A stretch of DNA of 64,000 nucleotides from Sphingosinicella terrae (GTDB lineage: Bacteria; Pseudomonadota; Alphaproteobacteria; Sphingomonadales; Sphingomonadaceae). Where the stretch lies: assembly GCF_003347635.1 (NCBI RefSeq), contig NZ_QDFY01000010.1, positions 62,001-126,000 on the forward strand, in the 5' to 3' direction. Each line of letters starts with the position of its first letter. Positions within the stretch are counted from its first letter, which is position 1. Position numbers and translations under genes: made by a program. Under the pieces are notes generated by a model. That model had not been told where the DNA came from. It did not search any database and was given only the letters and a program-made list of their open reading frames with translations. This document shows, one piece after another, positions 16,961 to 26,124 of the stretch.

Positions 16961-19038
16961 TGGCGGAGGGCCAGGATGTTCCAGGCACGCGCAAGGCGCC
17001 GTTCGGCGCCATCCACCGCCACGGCTTCGTCCGGGTCGCCGCGGCGACGCCTGTCGCCTCGGCGGGCGACGTCGCCCTCAACGTCGATCAGACGATGGCC
17101 CTCGCCCGCCAGGCAGACGAGCGCGGCATCGACATCCTCGTCTTCCCGGAGCTCAACATCAGCTCCTATTCCGTCGACGATCTCTTCCTCCAGGACGCCT
17201 TCCTCGACGAGGTCGAGCGCGGAATCGCCCGCATCGCCGCGGAAACGGCTTCGCTCGCGCCGGTCCTGGTCGTCGGCGCCCCGCTCAGGCGCAACGGCCG
17301 CCTCTACAATTGCGGCCTCGCTCTCTCGCGCGGCCGAATCCTCGGCGTGGTGCCGAAAAGCTTCCTTCCCAATTACCGCGAATATTACGAGAAGCGCTGG
17401 TTCGCGCAGGGGATCGGCCTCGAGGGACTGAAGATGGAGGTGGCCGGGCAGGGGGTGCCGTTCGGCCCCGACCTGATCTTCGCCGCCGACGATCTTCCCG
17501 ACTTCGTCTTCCACATCGAGATATGCGAGGATTATTGGGCGCCGCAGCCGCCCTCGACGGTCGGCGCGCTCGCCGGCGCGACCATCCTCTGCAATCTCTC
17601 AGCGTCCAACATCACGATCGGCAAGGCGGACGAGCGCAAGTTGCTCTGCGCCAGCCAGGCGAGCCGCTGCCTCGCCGCCTACATCTTCTCCGCCGCCGGG
17701 CCGGGCGAGAGCACCACCGACCTCGCCTGGGACGGCCAGGGTTCGATCTACGAGCTGGGCGATTTGCTGTGCGAATCGTCGCGCTTCTCGTGCGAGCCGG
17801 AATTGTGCGTCGCCGATGTCGACGTCCAGCGGCTGCGGCTCGAGCGGATGCGCAACGCCACCTTCAACGACAATGCGCTCGCCGCCGGCCATCCCGAGAA
17901 AAGGGTGCGCGTGGTCCGCTTCGAGCATCAGCCGAGCTTCGCCGACATCGGCTTCGCGCGCCGGCTGCGCCGCTTTCCCTACGTGCCCAATCGCCGCGAG
18001 CAGCTCGATTTGGATTGCTACGAGGCGTTCAACATCCAGGTGCAGGGGCTCGCCCGCCGCTTCCAGGCGACCAGCGGCACCCATCTCGTCATCGGCGTCT
18101 CCGGCGGCCTCGATTCGACCCACGCTTTGATCGTCGCCGCCAAGACCTGCGACTATCTCGGCCTGCCGCGCTCGACCATCCTCGGCTTCACCATGCCCGG
18201 CTTCGCCACCGGCGAGGAGACCAAGGGCAATGCCTGGAAGCTGATGGACGCCTTGGGCATCGTCGGCGAGGAGATCGACATCCGTCCCGCCGCCCGCCAG
18301 ATGCTCGGCGATATGGGCCACCCCTTCGCCAAGGGCGAGGCGGTCTACGACGTCACCTTCGAGAATGTGCAGGCGGGCCTGCGCACCGACTACCTCTTCC
18401 GCCTCGCCAACCAGCGCGGCGGCTTCGTCGTCGGCACCGGCGATCTGTCGGAGATCGCCTTGGGGTGGTCGACCTACGGCGTCGGCGACCAGATGAGCCA
18501 TTATGGCGTCAATGCCGGCGTGCCCAAGACGCTGATCCAGTATCTGATCCGCTGGGCGATCGCCTCGAACCAGTTCGATGAGACGACCGACACGGTGCTC
18601 CAGGCGATCCTTGAAACCAAGATCTCGCCCGAATTGGTGCCGGCGGACGACAAGAGCGGCATGCAGAGCACCGAGGAGCGGATCGGCCCCTACGAGCTGC
18701 ACGATTTCTTCCTGTTCCACACCCTTCGCAGCGGCCAGCCGCCGTCGAAGGTCGCCTTCATGGCCTGGCAGGCGTGGAAGGACGCCAAGGCGGGCCTGTG
18801 GCCGATCGACTATCCCGAAGGGCTCAAGCGCGAATACGACCTCGCCACCATCCGCAAATGGCTCGAGGTCTTCCTCTTCCGCTTCTTCCAGATCAGCCAG
18901 TTCAAGCGCTCGGCGATTCCCAACTCGCCCAAGGTCTCGGCCGGCGGCGCGCTGAGCCCCCGCGGCGACTGGCGCGCGCCGAGCGACGGCACGGCAGGCC
19001 CATGGCTCGAGGAACTGAAGCGCGCGTTCGAGGAGTGA
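16960..19038 (+). CDS. nadE: Glutamine-dependent NAD(+) synthase
   Basis: A 692-aa bifunctional enzyme making NAD from deamido-NAD with glutamine as nitrogen donor. The N-terminal nitrilase-like glutaminase has the Glu-Lys-Cys triad at E64 (FPELNISSY), K133 (VPKSFLPNYRE) and C189 (IEICEDYW). The C-terminal synthetase has the SGGLDST PP-loop at 381-387 and the GTGDLSEIALGW segment. Length matches the long actinobacterial and alphaproteobacterial type. ATG 16960 overlaps the stop of the PncC-like gene, so the two steps of NAD recycling are coupled. Confidence 0.95.
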
Positions 19039-19130
19039 CGCGTTCTGCGCTTCGCGAGGACCCGGCCTTCATCCTCGACGCGTTCGAGAAGGAGCAGATT
19101 ATCCAGGCGAAGCCGTTCATCGGTCGCTGA
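19035..19130 (+). CDS. Candidate 31-aa micro-ORF coupled to nadE
   Basis: A GTG at 19035 overlaps the nadE stop (GTGA) and opens a 31-codon frame ending TGA at 19130. Codon third positions are mostly G or C as in the neighbouring genes, and the peptide (EDPAFILDAFEKEQ, then IIQAKPFIGR) has protein-like composition. It may be a coupled small protein or the remnant of a lost gene. I do not recognise it. Confidence 0.3.
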   Translation: MTRSALREDPAFILDAFEKEQIIQAKPFIGR

Positions 19131-19331
19131 CGCGTCGGCCGGCGGAGCTTGCGCGCGACGTCGATCGATGGTCGCCGGGCCTCCGCTGAAAGGGCCAGGG
19201 CCGCTGCCTCTTCGCGGAATGCCGCCACACTTGTTACTCCTCCGGCCCGCGCGTTCGCGCCTATCCCGCTCACCACCGCCTCGACCGACGGCCTTCGGGC
19301 GTGAGCGGCAAGATGAGGAGGATTCGACATC

Positions 19332-20126
19332 ATGACCAGATCGGCAGCAAACGGAGGGCCCGGTGGAGGCCCCGCCATGCAAACACCCGCCATCGTCCCT
19401 CCCTCGGAATGGGAAGCGGCGCGCGCGCAGTTGCTCGTCAAGGAGAAGGCGCTGACCCGCGCCCGCGACGCTCTCGCCGCCGAGCGCCGACGGATGCCGT
19501 GGATGGAGGTGCGCACGGATTATGTCTTCGCCGGCCCGGCAGGCAAGGCGAGCCTGCTCGATCTTTTCGACGGCCGGCGCCAGCTGATCGTGTACCGCGC
19601 CTTCTTCGAGCCGGGCGTGTTCGGCTGGCCCGAACATGGCTGCCGCGGTTGTTCGATGGTCGCGGACCAGGTGGCGCATCCGGCACATCTGAACGCGCGC
19701 GATACCAGCCTCGTCTTCGTCTCTCGCGCGCCGCAGGCGGACATCGCGCGGCTGAAGGCGCGGATGGCCTGGACGATGCCCTGGTTCACCCTCACCGACC
19801 GCTTCGACGCCGATTTCGGCGTGGACGAGTGGCACGGCACCAACGTCTTCTTCCGCGACGGCGACCGCGTGTTCCGGACCTACTTCGTCGACAAGCGCGG
19901 CGACGAGCAGATGGGAGGTACCTGGAACTATCTCGACATCACCCCGCTGGGCCGCCAGGAAACCTGGGAAGACTCGCCCGCCGGCTATCCGCAGACCCCG
20001 CCTTACAAATGGTGGAACTGGCACGATTCCTATGTCGCCGATGCCGTGCCCGACGAGAAATGGGTCGAGGTTTCGGATGCCGGCGAAAAGGCGATGCGTG
20101 AGGGCGCTGCGGAAATCGGCCGGTGA
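19332..20126 (+). CDS. DUF899 thioredoxin-fold family protein
   Basis: A 264-aa protein of the DUF899 family. Markers are the N-terminal helical EWEAARAQLLVKEKALTRARD segment, FFEPGVFGWPEHGCRGCSM with its CxxC pair, a thioredoxin-like core (LVFVSRAPQADI), and the C-terminal WNYLDITPLGRQETWEDSP. The family is predicted to be redox-like but has no settled function. ATG 19332 follows GATGAGGAGG; an in-frame ATG at 19377 with GGTGGAGG before it is equally possible. It appears monocistronic. Confidence 0.82.
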   Translation: MTRSAANGGPGGGPAMQTPAIVPPSEWEAARAQLLVKEKALTRARDALAAERRRMPWMEVRTDYVFAGPAGKASLLDLFDGRRQLIVYRAFFEPGVFGWPEHGCRGCSMVADQVAHPAHLNARDTSLVFVSRAPQADIARLKARMAWTMPWFTLTDRFDADFGVDEWHGTNVFFRDGDRVFRTYFVDKRGDEQMGGTWNYLDITPLGRQETWEDSPAGYPQTPPYKWWNWHDSYVADAVPDEKWVEVSDAGEKAMREGAAEIGR

Positions 20127-20197
20127 GCCAGGGCGCCTTGGGGACAATTCTGCACGTCCGAGCCGGAACGCCGAACCAGACTGCCACCCCCTGGATG

Positions 20198-20273
20198 TGG
20201 TGACCCCAACGGGACTCGAACCCGTGTTTTCGCCGTGAAAGGGCGACGTCCTAGACCGCTAGACGATGGGGCC
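20198..20273 (-). tRNA. tRNA-Glu (anticodon UUC)
   Basis: On the minus strand the 76-nt sequence folds as a complete cloverleaf. It has a seven-pair acceptor stem (GGCCCCA with TGGGGTC, including one G-T), a D-loop with AGCGGTCTAGGAC, anticodon loop CTTTCAC with anticodon TTC, the GGTTCGAGTC T-arm, discriminator A and an encoded CCA. It lies alone between the DUF899 gene and the SMP-30 gene. Confidence 0.97.
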
Positions 20274-20288
20274 GTGAAGCGAGGCCGC

Positions 20289-20317
20289 GACTTAAGCGCT
20301 GCCTCCGATGCGGTCAA
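20289..20317 (-). promoter_or_regulatory. Sigma-70 type promoter of tRNA-Glu
   Basis: Reading the minus strand, TTGACC (20312-20317) is separated by exactly 17 bases from TAAGTC (20289-20294). A GC-rich discriminator follows, typical of stable RNA promoters. The start would be near 20282, about 9 bases before the mature tRNA end at 20273. Confidence 0.65.
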
Positions 20318-20332
20318 GGCGCGGGGATTGCG

Positions 20333-21349
20333 CTAGAACCCCAGCCCCTTCGTCCGCGTCGGCATCCGCGCCAGCATGTTGTGCGAGGCGAGATAGAGCG
20401 TCGATCCGTCGCCGCCGCCGAAGGTGCAATTGGCGACCGCGGTGCCGGTGCGGATCAGGCCCAGCCGGCGCCCGTCGGGCGAGAAGACGATGACCCCCCC
20501 AGGCCCGGTTGCGAACAGATTCCCCTCGACGTCGATCGCCATGCCGTCGGGAAGGCCGGGATTGGCCTCGCCGACTTGTGCCGTGGCGTCGGCGAAGAGG
20601 CGGCGGCTGGCGACGTTGCCGCTTTCGTCCAGCGCGTAGGCGACCCAGATCGCGCGTTCGGGATCGGAATTGGCGACGTAGAGCGTGCGCTCGTCCGGCG
20701 ACAGCAGGATGCCGTTGGGCCGGCTGAGCTCGGCGTCGATCAGCGTCACGCTGCCGTCGGGGGCCAGCCGGTAGACGCCGTTATGCGGCTGCTCCTTGAG
20801 CGGCGACTCGTCGAGTCCCGCCAGGCCGTAAGGCGGATCGGTGAAGTAGATCGCTCCATTGCGCGCGCGGACGAGGTCGTTGGGCGAGCTGAACCGCCGG
20901 TCCTGATACTGCGTTGCCAGCAGCCTCTTCTCCCTCGTCGTCAGATCGAGGCTGGCGATGGCGCGATTGCCGTGATCGGCGAGGAGGATCGTCCCCTCGT
21001 TTCCCCGGATAAGGCCGTTCGCGCCGGGTTCGCGGAAGGCCGAGAGGTCGCCGCCCGCAAGTCCCGAGGGCTCGAGGAAGACCGAGGCGCCGTCCGCCTC
21101 CGACCAGCGATGCATGCGGTTGCCGGGGACGTCGGTGAACAACAGATAGCCGTCGTCGCCGCCGATCCAGACCGGTCCCTCCGCCCAGGCAAAGCCCTCG
21201 GCGAGCTTCTCGATTTCGGCACCCGGCGCGATCAGCGCGTCGAGCGCCGGTGCCTCGCGCACGACCTCGCCGATCTTCGCCCGCGGGGTCGAGGCGGCGG
21301 CGGTGCAGGCGCCCAGGATCAAGGCGGTCGCCATCAGCAAGGTCTTCAT
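20333..21349 (-). CDS. SMP-30/gluconolactonase-family exported lipoprotein
   Basis: A 338-aa six-bladed beta-propeller protein of the SMP-30/gluconolactonase/LRE family. The signal peptide ends in a lipobox (LGAC, C15). Propeller features include EGPVWIGG near the N-terminus, SSPNDLVRARNGAIYFTDPP, and SRPNGILLSPDERTLYVAN, which contain the expected metal-binding Glu, Asn and Asp positions. Members open sugar lactones. Its start overlaps the stop of the GH3 beta-glucosidase gene (ATGA), suggesting sequential use of a glucoside or oxidised sugar outside the cytoplasm. Confidence 0.87.
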   Translation of the reverse strand: MKTLLMATALILGACTAAASTPRAKIGEVVREAPALDALIAPGAEIEKLAEGFAWAEGPVWIGGDDGYLLFTDVPGNRMHRWSEADGASVFLEPSGLAGGDLSAFREPGANGLIRGNEGTILLADHGNRAIASLDLTTREKRLLATQYQDRRFSSPNDLVRARNGAIYFTDPPYGLAGLDESPLKEQPHNGVYRLAPDGSVTLIDAELSRPNGILLSPDERTLYVANSDPERAIWVAYALDESGNVASRRLFADATAQVGEANPGLPDGMAIDVEGNLFATGPGGVIVFSPDGRRLGLIRTGTAVANCTFGGGDGSTLYLASHNMLARMPTRTKGLGF

Positions 21350-23631
21350 CCGATCACCTCCTCCTCGATCCGTGTCTCGATCGCCGCCGCCGGCCGGTCG
21401 CTCGTCCCATGGCCTTCGATCCGGAAGGCCCCGCGGCGGCGTATGTCGGCCGACGAGGCGCCGACCATCAACTGGATTTCGCCCGCTTCGATCCGCCAGC
21501 CCGCTTCGTGCCAGACGGCGAACTGGGCCGGATCGAGCGTGAAGCGGATCCGCCTCGCCTCGCCCGGCCGGAGCGAGACCCGTCGAAAGCCGCGCAATTC
21601 CTGGATGGGGCGCGAGACGCTGGCGACCGGGTCGCGGGCATAAAGCTGGACGACCTCGTCGGCCGGCCGGGTCCCGGCATTGCGGACGGTGACGCTGACC
21701 GTGACCTGCTCGCTTGGCCCTACGCGTTCGCGGTCGATCGCCAGCTCGCCATAGTCGAACCGCGAATAGCTGAGGCCGTGACCGAACGGGAAGAGCGGCG
21801 TGATCGGGAGGTCGCCGTAGCGGACGGTGTCCCGTGTGGGGTCCGGATCGGCAGGGCGGCCGCTCGGCAGGCGGTTGTAAGTGAAGGGAACGGCGCCGCT
21901 GCGGCGCGGAAAGCTGACCGGCAGACGCCCGCCGGGGGAGGACCGGCCGATCAGGACGTCCGCGATCGCCGGTCCGGCCTCGACGCCCAGGAACCAGGTT
22001 TCGAGGATGGCAGGGGCCCGCTCGGCCAGCCGGTCGATGGCGAGGGGCCGCCCGTTCATCAGCAGGACGACCACCGGCTTGCCGGTATCGAGCAAGGCGT
22101 CGGCGAGCGCCTGTTGCGCGCCCGGAAGGCCGAGATCGGACCGGCTGCGCGCCTCGCCGCTATGGTCGAAATCCTCGCCGACGACGAGGAGGACGAGGTC
22201 GGCGTCCCGGGCGGCCTCGACGGCGGCGCCGATTCCGGAGGTGTCGTCGCTGCGCGGGGAGGCGCCGGCCCGGTAGGTCAGCTCGGTGCTCGCGGGCAGG
22301 GCTGCCCGCAGCGCCGGCAGCAGCGGCCGGACGTCCTCGGCGCGGCCGAGCGCCCGCCACGAGCCGAGCTGGCTGTTGGCATCGTCCGCCAGCGCGCCGG
22401 CGACGAGGATCCGGCGCGCATTTCCGGCCAGGGGCAGCAGCTCGCCTTCGTTCTTGAGCAGGACGATCGATCGCCGGGCCGCCTCGGCCGCGGCTTCGCG
22501 ATGCGCCGGCGACAGCAGGGTGGCGGTCTCCCGCGCCGGATCGGCGCCGCGATAGGGATCGTCGAACAGGCCGAGCCGCTCCTTGGCCGCGAGCACCCGC
22601 CGCACCGCCTCGTCCAGGCGCGCCATCAGCGCCGGATCGCGCGCCGCCGCCGCGGCGAGCTCCCCGGAATAAAGCTGGCTCGCCATGTCGATGTCGATTC
22701 CAGCGGACAGCGCCCGCACCGCCGCCTCGGCGCCGTCCGCGGCGACGCCGTGCGGAACCAGCTCGGCGACACCCATCCAGTCGCTGACGACCGGGCCGTG
22801 CCAGCCCCAAAGATCGCGCAAGGTGCCGCGAAGCAGCGCTTCATGGGCATGCATCGGCACGCCGCCGACGGTGTTGAACGCGGCCATGAACGTGCCTGCC
22901 CCGGCGCGGGCGGCGGCGTGGAAAGGGGGGAGATAGACCTCCTCGAGGCTGCGCCGGCTGATGTCGGCCGAATCATAATCCCGCCCGCCGATCGCGGCGC
23001 CGTAGGCGGCGAAATGCTTGGCCGTCGCCATGATCGTCCCGGGCGCGGAGAGGCTTTCGCCCTGATAGCCGCGCACCTGGGCGACGGCCATGACCGAGCC
23101 GAGATAGGGATCTTCGCCGGCGCCCTCGACGATCCGGCCCCAGCGCGGGTCAGGTGCGATGTCGACCATCGGCGAGAAGGTCCAGTGGACGCCGGCGGCG
23201 TGGCTCTCCGCCGCCGCGACCTCGGCTGCCCGCTGCGGAACGGCGGGATCGAAGCTCCCCGCCATGGCGAGCGGCACCGGGAAGATGGTGCGATAGCCGT
23301 GGATGACGTCGAGGCCGTAGAGGAGCGGAATCCCGAGCCGCGATTCCTCGACGGCGATGCGCTGGAGGTTTCGCGTCGCCTCGGCCCCGGCGACGTTCAG
23401 CAGCGATCCGATCTCGCCGCGGCGGACCCGTTCGCGCAGGGCGTCGTCGATCCGGCTGTTCACCGCTTTCTGGCGCCCGCCGGCGATCTGGTTGAGCTGG
23501 CCGACCTTTTCGGCGGCCGTCATCCGCGACATCAGCCGCTCGATCCTCGGCGAGGTCTGCGCCGTCTCGGCCTGCCCTGCGACGGCGAGGCACAAAGCCG
23601 CCGACAGCGCTGTCATCCACTTGCCGATCAC
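21346..23631 (-). CDS. bglX: Exported glycoside hydrolase family 3 beta-glucosidase
   Basis: A 761-aa GH3 enzyme with a signal peptide (cleavage near VAGQA). The domain order is (beta/alpha)8 barrel, alpha/beta sandwich and C-terminal fibronectin III-like domain, as in BglX. The catalytic nucleophile is the Asp of VVSDWMG near residue 283. KHFAAYGA and the DVIHGYRTIFP substrate-binding segment are present. It would release glucose from beta-linked saccharides in the periplasm and is cotranscribed with the SMP-30 gene that follows. Confidence 0.92.
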   Translation of the reverse strand: MIGKWMTALSAALCLAVAGQAETAQTSPRIERLMSRMTAAEKVGQLNQIAGGRQKAVNSRIDDALRERVRRGEIGSLLNVAGAEATRNLQRIAVEESRLGIPLLYGLDVIHGYRTIFPVPLAMAGSFDPAVPQRAAEVAAAESHAAGVHWTFSPMVDIAPDPRWGRIVEGAGEDPYLGSVMAVAQVRGYQGESLSAPGTIMATAKHFAAYGAAIGGRDYDSADISRRSLEEVYLPPFHAAARAGAGTFMAAFNTVGGVPMHAHEALLRGTLRDLWGWHGPVVSDWMGVAELVPHGVAADGAEAAVRALSAGIDIDMASQLYSGELAAAAARDPALMARLDEAVRRVLAAKERLGLFDDPYRGADPARETATLLSPAHREAAAEAARRSIVLLKNEGELLPLAGNARRILVAGALADDANSQLGSWRALGRAEDVRPLLPALRAALPASTELTYRAGASPRSDDTSGIGAAVEAARDADLVLLVVGEDFDHSGEARSRSDLGLPGAQQALADALLDTGKPVVVLLMNGRPLAIDRLAERAPAILETWFLGVEAGPAIADVLIGRSSPGGRLPVSFPRRSGAVPFTYNRLPSGRPADPDPTRDTVRYGDLPITPLFPFGHGLSYSRFDYGELAIDRERVGPSEQVTVSVTVRNAGTRPADEVVQLYARDPVASVSRPIQELRGFRRVSLRPGEARRIRFTLDPAQFAVWHEAGWRIEAGEIQLMVGASSADIRRRGAFRIEGHGTSDRPAAAIETRIEEEVIG

Positions 23632-23803
23632 GTCGCGCCTCCCCTAGTCTTCGCGAATTGCCGGATGAGCGGGCCGGCTTTGCCGTTGCTCCCGCGTCAC
23701 GATCTTTAGAAACGAAGAATCGCTCCGCCGCAAGTGACGCGTACGTCAGCCGTTCGGGGCCGTCATTGTCTGTGTCAGGGCGGGCTGTGGCCTGCTGCGA
23801 TTT

Positions 23804-25576
23804 TCAATCGGCCCAGGCGGCGTCCTCGAGATGGAGCTCGGCCGCGACATTGCCGCCATATTCGTCGCGGCGCACCCGGCCGGCCAGCCACAGCTTGCGG
23901 TGGGGCGGCGCGGCGAGGATCGCCTCGCCGAGCGGAGTGTCCGCCATTCTGAAGGCGATCGCCTTGATCCGGCGGCCGTCGTCTCCGGCAGCGATCAGCC
24001 GAAGATGGCCGTTGCCGACGATGTCCGCCTTGACGATTCCCACCGGGCCGGCGGCGATCCGCGGCGCTGGCCAGCCGGCGCCATAGGGGCCGCCGGAATC
24101 CAGGGCGTCGCACAGGTCGGGGCAGACTCCCCGCGGCGCCACCAGGGCGTCGAGAGTGAGGGCGCGGTCGTCACGACTGCGGGCGACGTCCTCCGCCAGT
24201 CGCGCGTCGAGGAATTCCGCGAGCGCCTCGATCCGGCCCGGCGCTACGGTCAGCCCGGCCGCCATGGCGTGGCCGCCGCCGGCGACGAGCAGGCCGCTAT
24301 CCTTGGCCGCGAGCACGGCGGCGCCGAGGTCGACTCCGGAGATGGATCGGCCGGAGCCCTTGCCGACGCCGTCCTCGTCGAGGGCAATGACGATGGCGGG
24401 CTTGTGCAGCCGCTCCTTCAGCCGGCCGGCAACGATCCCGATCACCCCGGGATGCCAGCCCAATGCGGCGACGGTGACGACGGCACGGTTCCCCTGCGCG
24501 GCGCACAGCCCCTCGGCGGCTTCGCACACCAGCGCCTCGATCGCGCGGCGTTCCTCGTTGAGCCGGTCCAGCTCGGCGGCGATCGCCTCCGCCTCGGCGG
24601 GATCCTCGGTGACGAGCAGCCGTACGCCCAGATCCGATTTGCCGACGCGGCCGCCGGCATTGATCCGGGGCCCGAGCGCGAAGCCGAGATCGGTGCAGGT
24701 CGGCGCCCGGGTCAGCCGGGCGGCATCGGCGAGAGCGGCGAGGCCGATATTCCGGCGTTGCGCCATCACCTTGAGCCCCTGGGTGACGAAGGCGCGGTTG
24801 AGCCCCTTGAGCTGGGCGACGTCGGCGACCGTGCCGAGCGCGACGAGATCCAGAAGCTCGATCAGCTTCGGCTCGTCGCGCCGCGCGAAGAAGCCGCGGC
24901 CGCGCAGGGTTCGCAGCAGCGCAGCGCCGAGGAGGAAGGCGACGCCGACGGCGGCGAGGTGCCCGTGCGCAGCCGCTCCGGCTTCCTCGTCGAGACGGTT
25001 CGGATTGACGATGGCGAGGCCGGCCGGAAGGCGGCTGGCGCATTTGTGATGGTCGATCACGATGACGTCGACACCGGCCGCCTTCGCCATGTCCAGCGCC
25101 TCGAACGCCTGGGCGCCGCAATCGACGGTGACGATGAGGCGAGCGCCGCCCTGTGCGATCCGGACCAGCGCCTCGCCGGACGGGCCATAGCCCTCCATCA
25201 GCCGATCAGGGATGTAGGTGCCCGGGTCGGATCCGACCTGGCGCAGCAGCCGCACGAGCAGCGCCGCGGAGGTGGCGCCGTCGACGTCATAGTCGCCGAA
25301 GATGGTGACCGGCTCGCGCGCCTCGACGGCGTCGGCGAGCCGTTCGGCGGCCTTGTCCATGTCGCGGAAGCCCGACGGATCGGGCATGAAGGCGCGCAGC
25401 GTCGGCCGCCGGTGCCGCTCGAGATCGTCGCGCGGCACGCCGCGGCCGAGCAAGAGCTGATCGACGAGCGCGTCCGGCTGGAATCCCGCATCTCCATCGC
25501 CGGCCCCGCGCCAGCGCCACGGCTGGCCTAGGATCGATCGCGATACGCCGCAGACGAAGGACGGGCTCATGAGCAT
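23804..25576 (-). CDS. recJ: Single-stranded-DNA-specific exonuclease RecJ
   Basis: A 590-aa 5'-3' ssDNA exonuclease used in recombination and mismatch repair. DHH-family metal motifs are visible: FGDYDVDGATSAALL (about residue 90), VDCGAQA, and the DHHKCA motif near residue 174. The DHHA1 domain follows with GHAMAAGLTV, then an OB-fold tail. ATG 25576 or ATG 25570 (MLMSPSFV) may start translation. In many alphaproteobacteria glpX and recJ are neighbours; here one small opposed gene lies between them. Confidence 0.94.
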   Translation of the reverse strand: MLMSPSFVCGVSRSILGQPWRWRGAGDGDAGFQPDALVDQLLLGRGVPRDDLERHRRPTLRAFMPDPSGFRDMDKAAERLADAVEAREPVTIFGDYDVDGATSAALLVRLLRQVGSDPGTYIPDRLMEGYGPSGEALVRIAQGGARLIVTVDCGAQAFEALDMAKAAGVDVIVIDHHKCASRLPAGLAIVNPNRLDEEAGAAAHGHLAAVGVAFLLGAALLRTLRGRGFFARRDEPKLIELLDLVALGTVADVAQLKGLNRAFVTQGLKVMAQRRNIGLAALADAARLTRAPTCTDLGFALGPRINAGGRVGKSDLGVRLLVTEDPAEAEAIAAELDRLNEERRAIEALVCEAAEGLCAAQGNRAVVTVAALGWHPGVIGIVAGRLKERLHKPAIVIALDEDGVGKGSGRSISGVDLGAAVLAAKDSGLLVAGGGHAMAAGLTVAPGRIEALAEFLDARLAEDVARSRDDRALTLDALVAPRGVCPDLCDALDSGGPYGAGWPAPRIAAGPVGIVKADIVGNGHLRLIAAGDDGRRIKAIAFRMADTPLGEAILAAPPHRKLWLAGRVRRDEYGGNVAAELHLEDAAWAD

Positions 25577-25702
25577 GTCGCTACTCTAGGCGATCGACCG
25601 CCCCGCGTGAATCCCCCGCCCGCGCATTAACCGTGCTTCTTACTTATGCCTTTACCGCCGCGGGTGGATGGTGGCCTGGGGAATTGGTTGTGGAGCCCTC
25701 CC

Positions 25703-26095
25703 ATGCGCAGCTTCGTCCTTCCGATCTGCCTGATCGTCGCCTTCGCTGACATGGCGGCGGCGGTCCAGCCGGCATTGGTGCCCGATCCGGGCCGAACCGT
25801 ATCGCTGGAGCTGCGGGAGGACGATCAGCTCGTCGCCGCGGAACGGCTGACGGTCCGGGCCGGTCGGCCGGCGGCGCTCAGCGCCGGCGCCTTTGCGCTC
25901 CGGCTTCGCATGGATCCGATCGCCCCCGGCACGGGCCAAAGCGGAGCCTATATGGTCCGCTCCACCCTCTACCGGGCCGGCAGCGGCGCCTTGCTCGGCT
26001 CGCCCGCGCTTCGGGTGGAGACGGGCGAGCCGGCGCATCTGCGCTTCCGCGGCAGCGACGGCAGCGATCTCGAGCTGGCGGTGACGGTGCAGTAA
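25703..26095 (+). CDS. Small secreted protein of unknown function
   Basis: A 130-aa protein with a clear signal peptide (MRSFVLPICLIVAFADMAAA) followed by a beta-rich domain (VSLELREDDQLVAAERLTV, LRMDPIAPG). No cysteines follow the signal. ATG 25703 is used because the hydrophobic signal starts there. It lies between recJ and glpX on the opposite strand. I do not recognise the family. Confidence 0.6.
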   Translation: MRSFVLPICLIVAFADMAAAVQPALVPDPGRTVSLELREDDQLVAAERLTVRAGRPAALSAGAFALRLRMDPIAPGTGQSGAYMVRSTLYRAGSGALLGSPALRVETGEPAHLRFRGSDGSDLELAVTVQ

Positions 26096-26124
26096 GCGCA
26101 GCGGGAGCCGCGCGAGGGAAGCCC

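Noticed and set aside
19131-19331. Possible small gene between nadE and the DUF899 gene
   Set aside because: The frames on both strands are short or Arg-rich without a convincing start, so nothing beyond the micro-ORF ending at 19130 is reported here.
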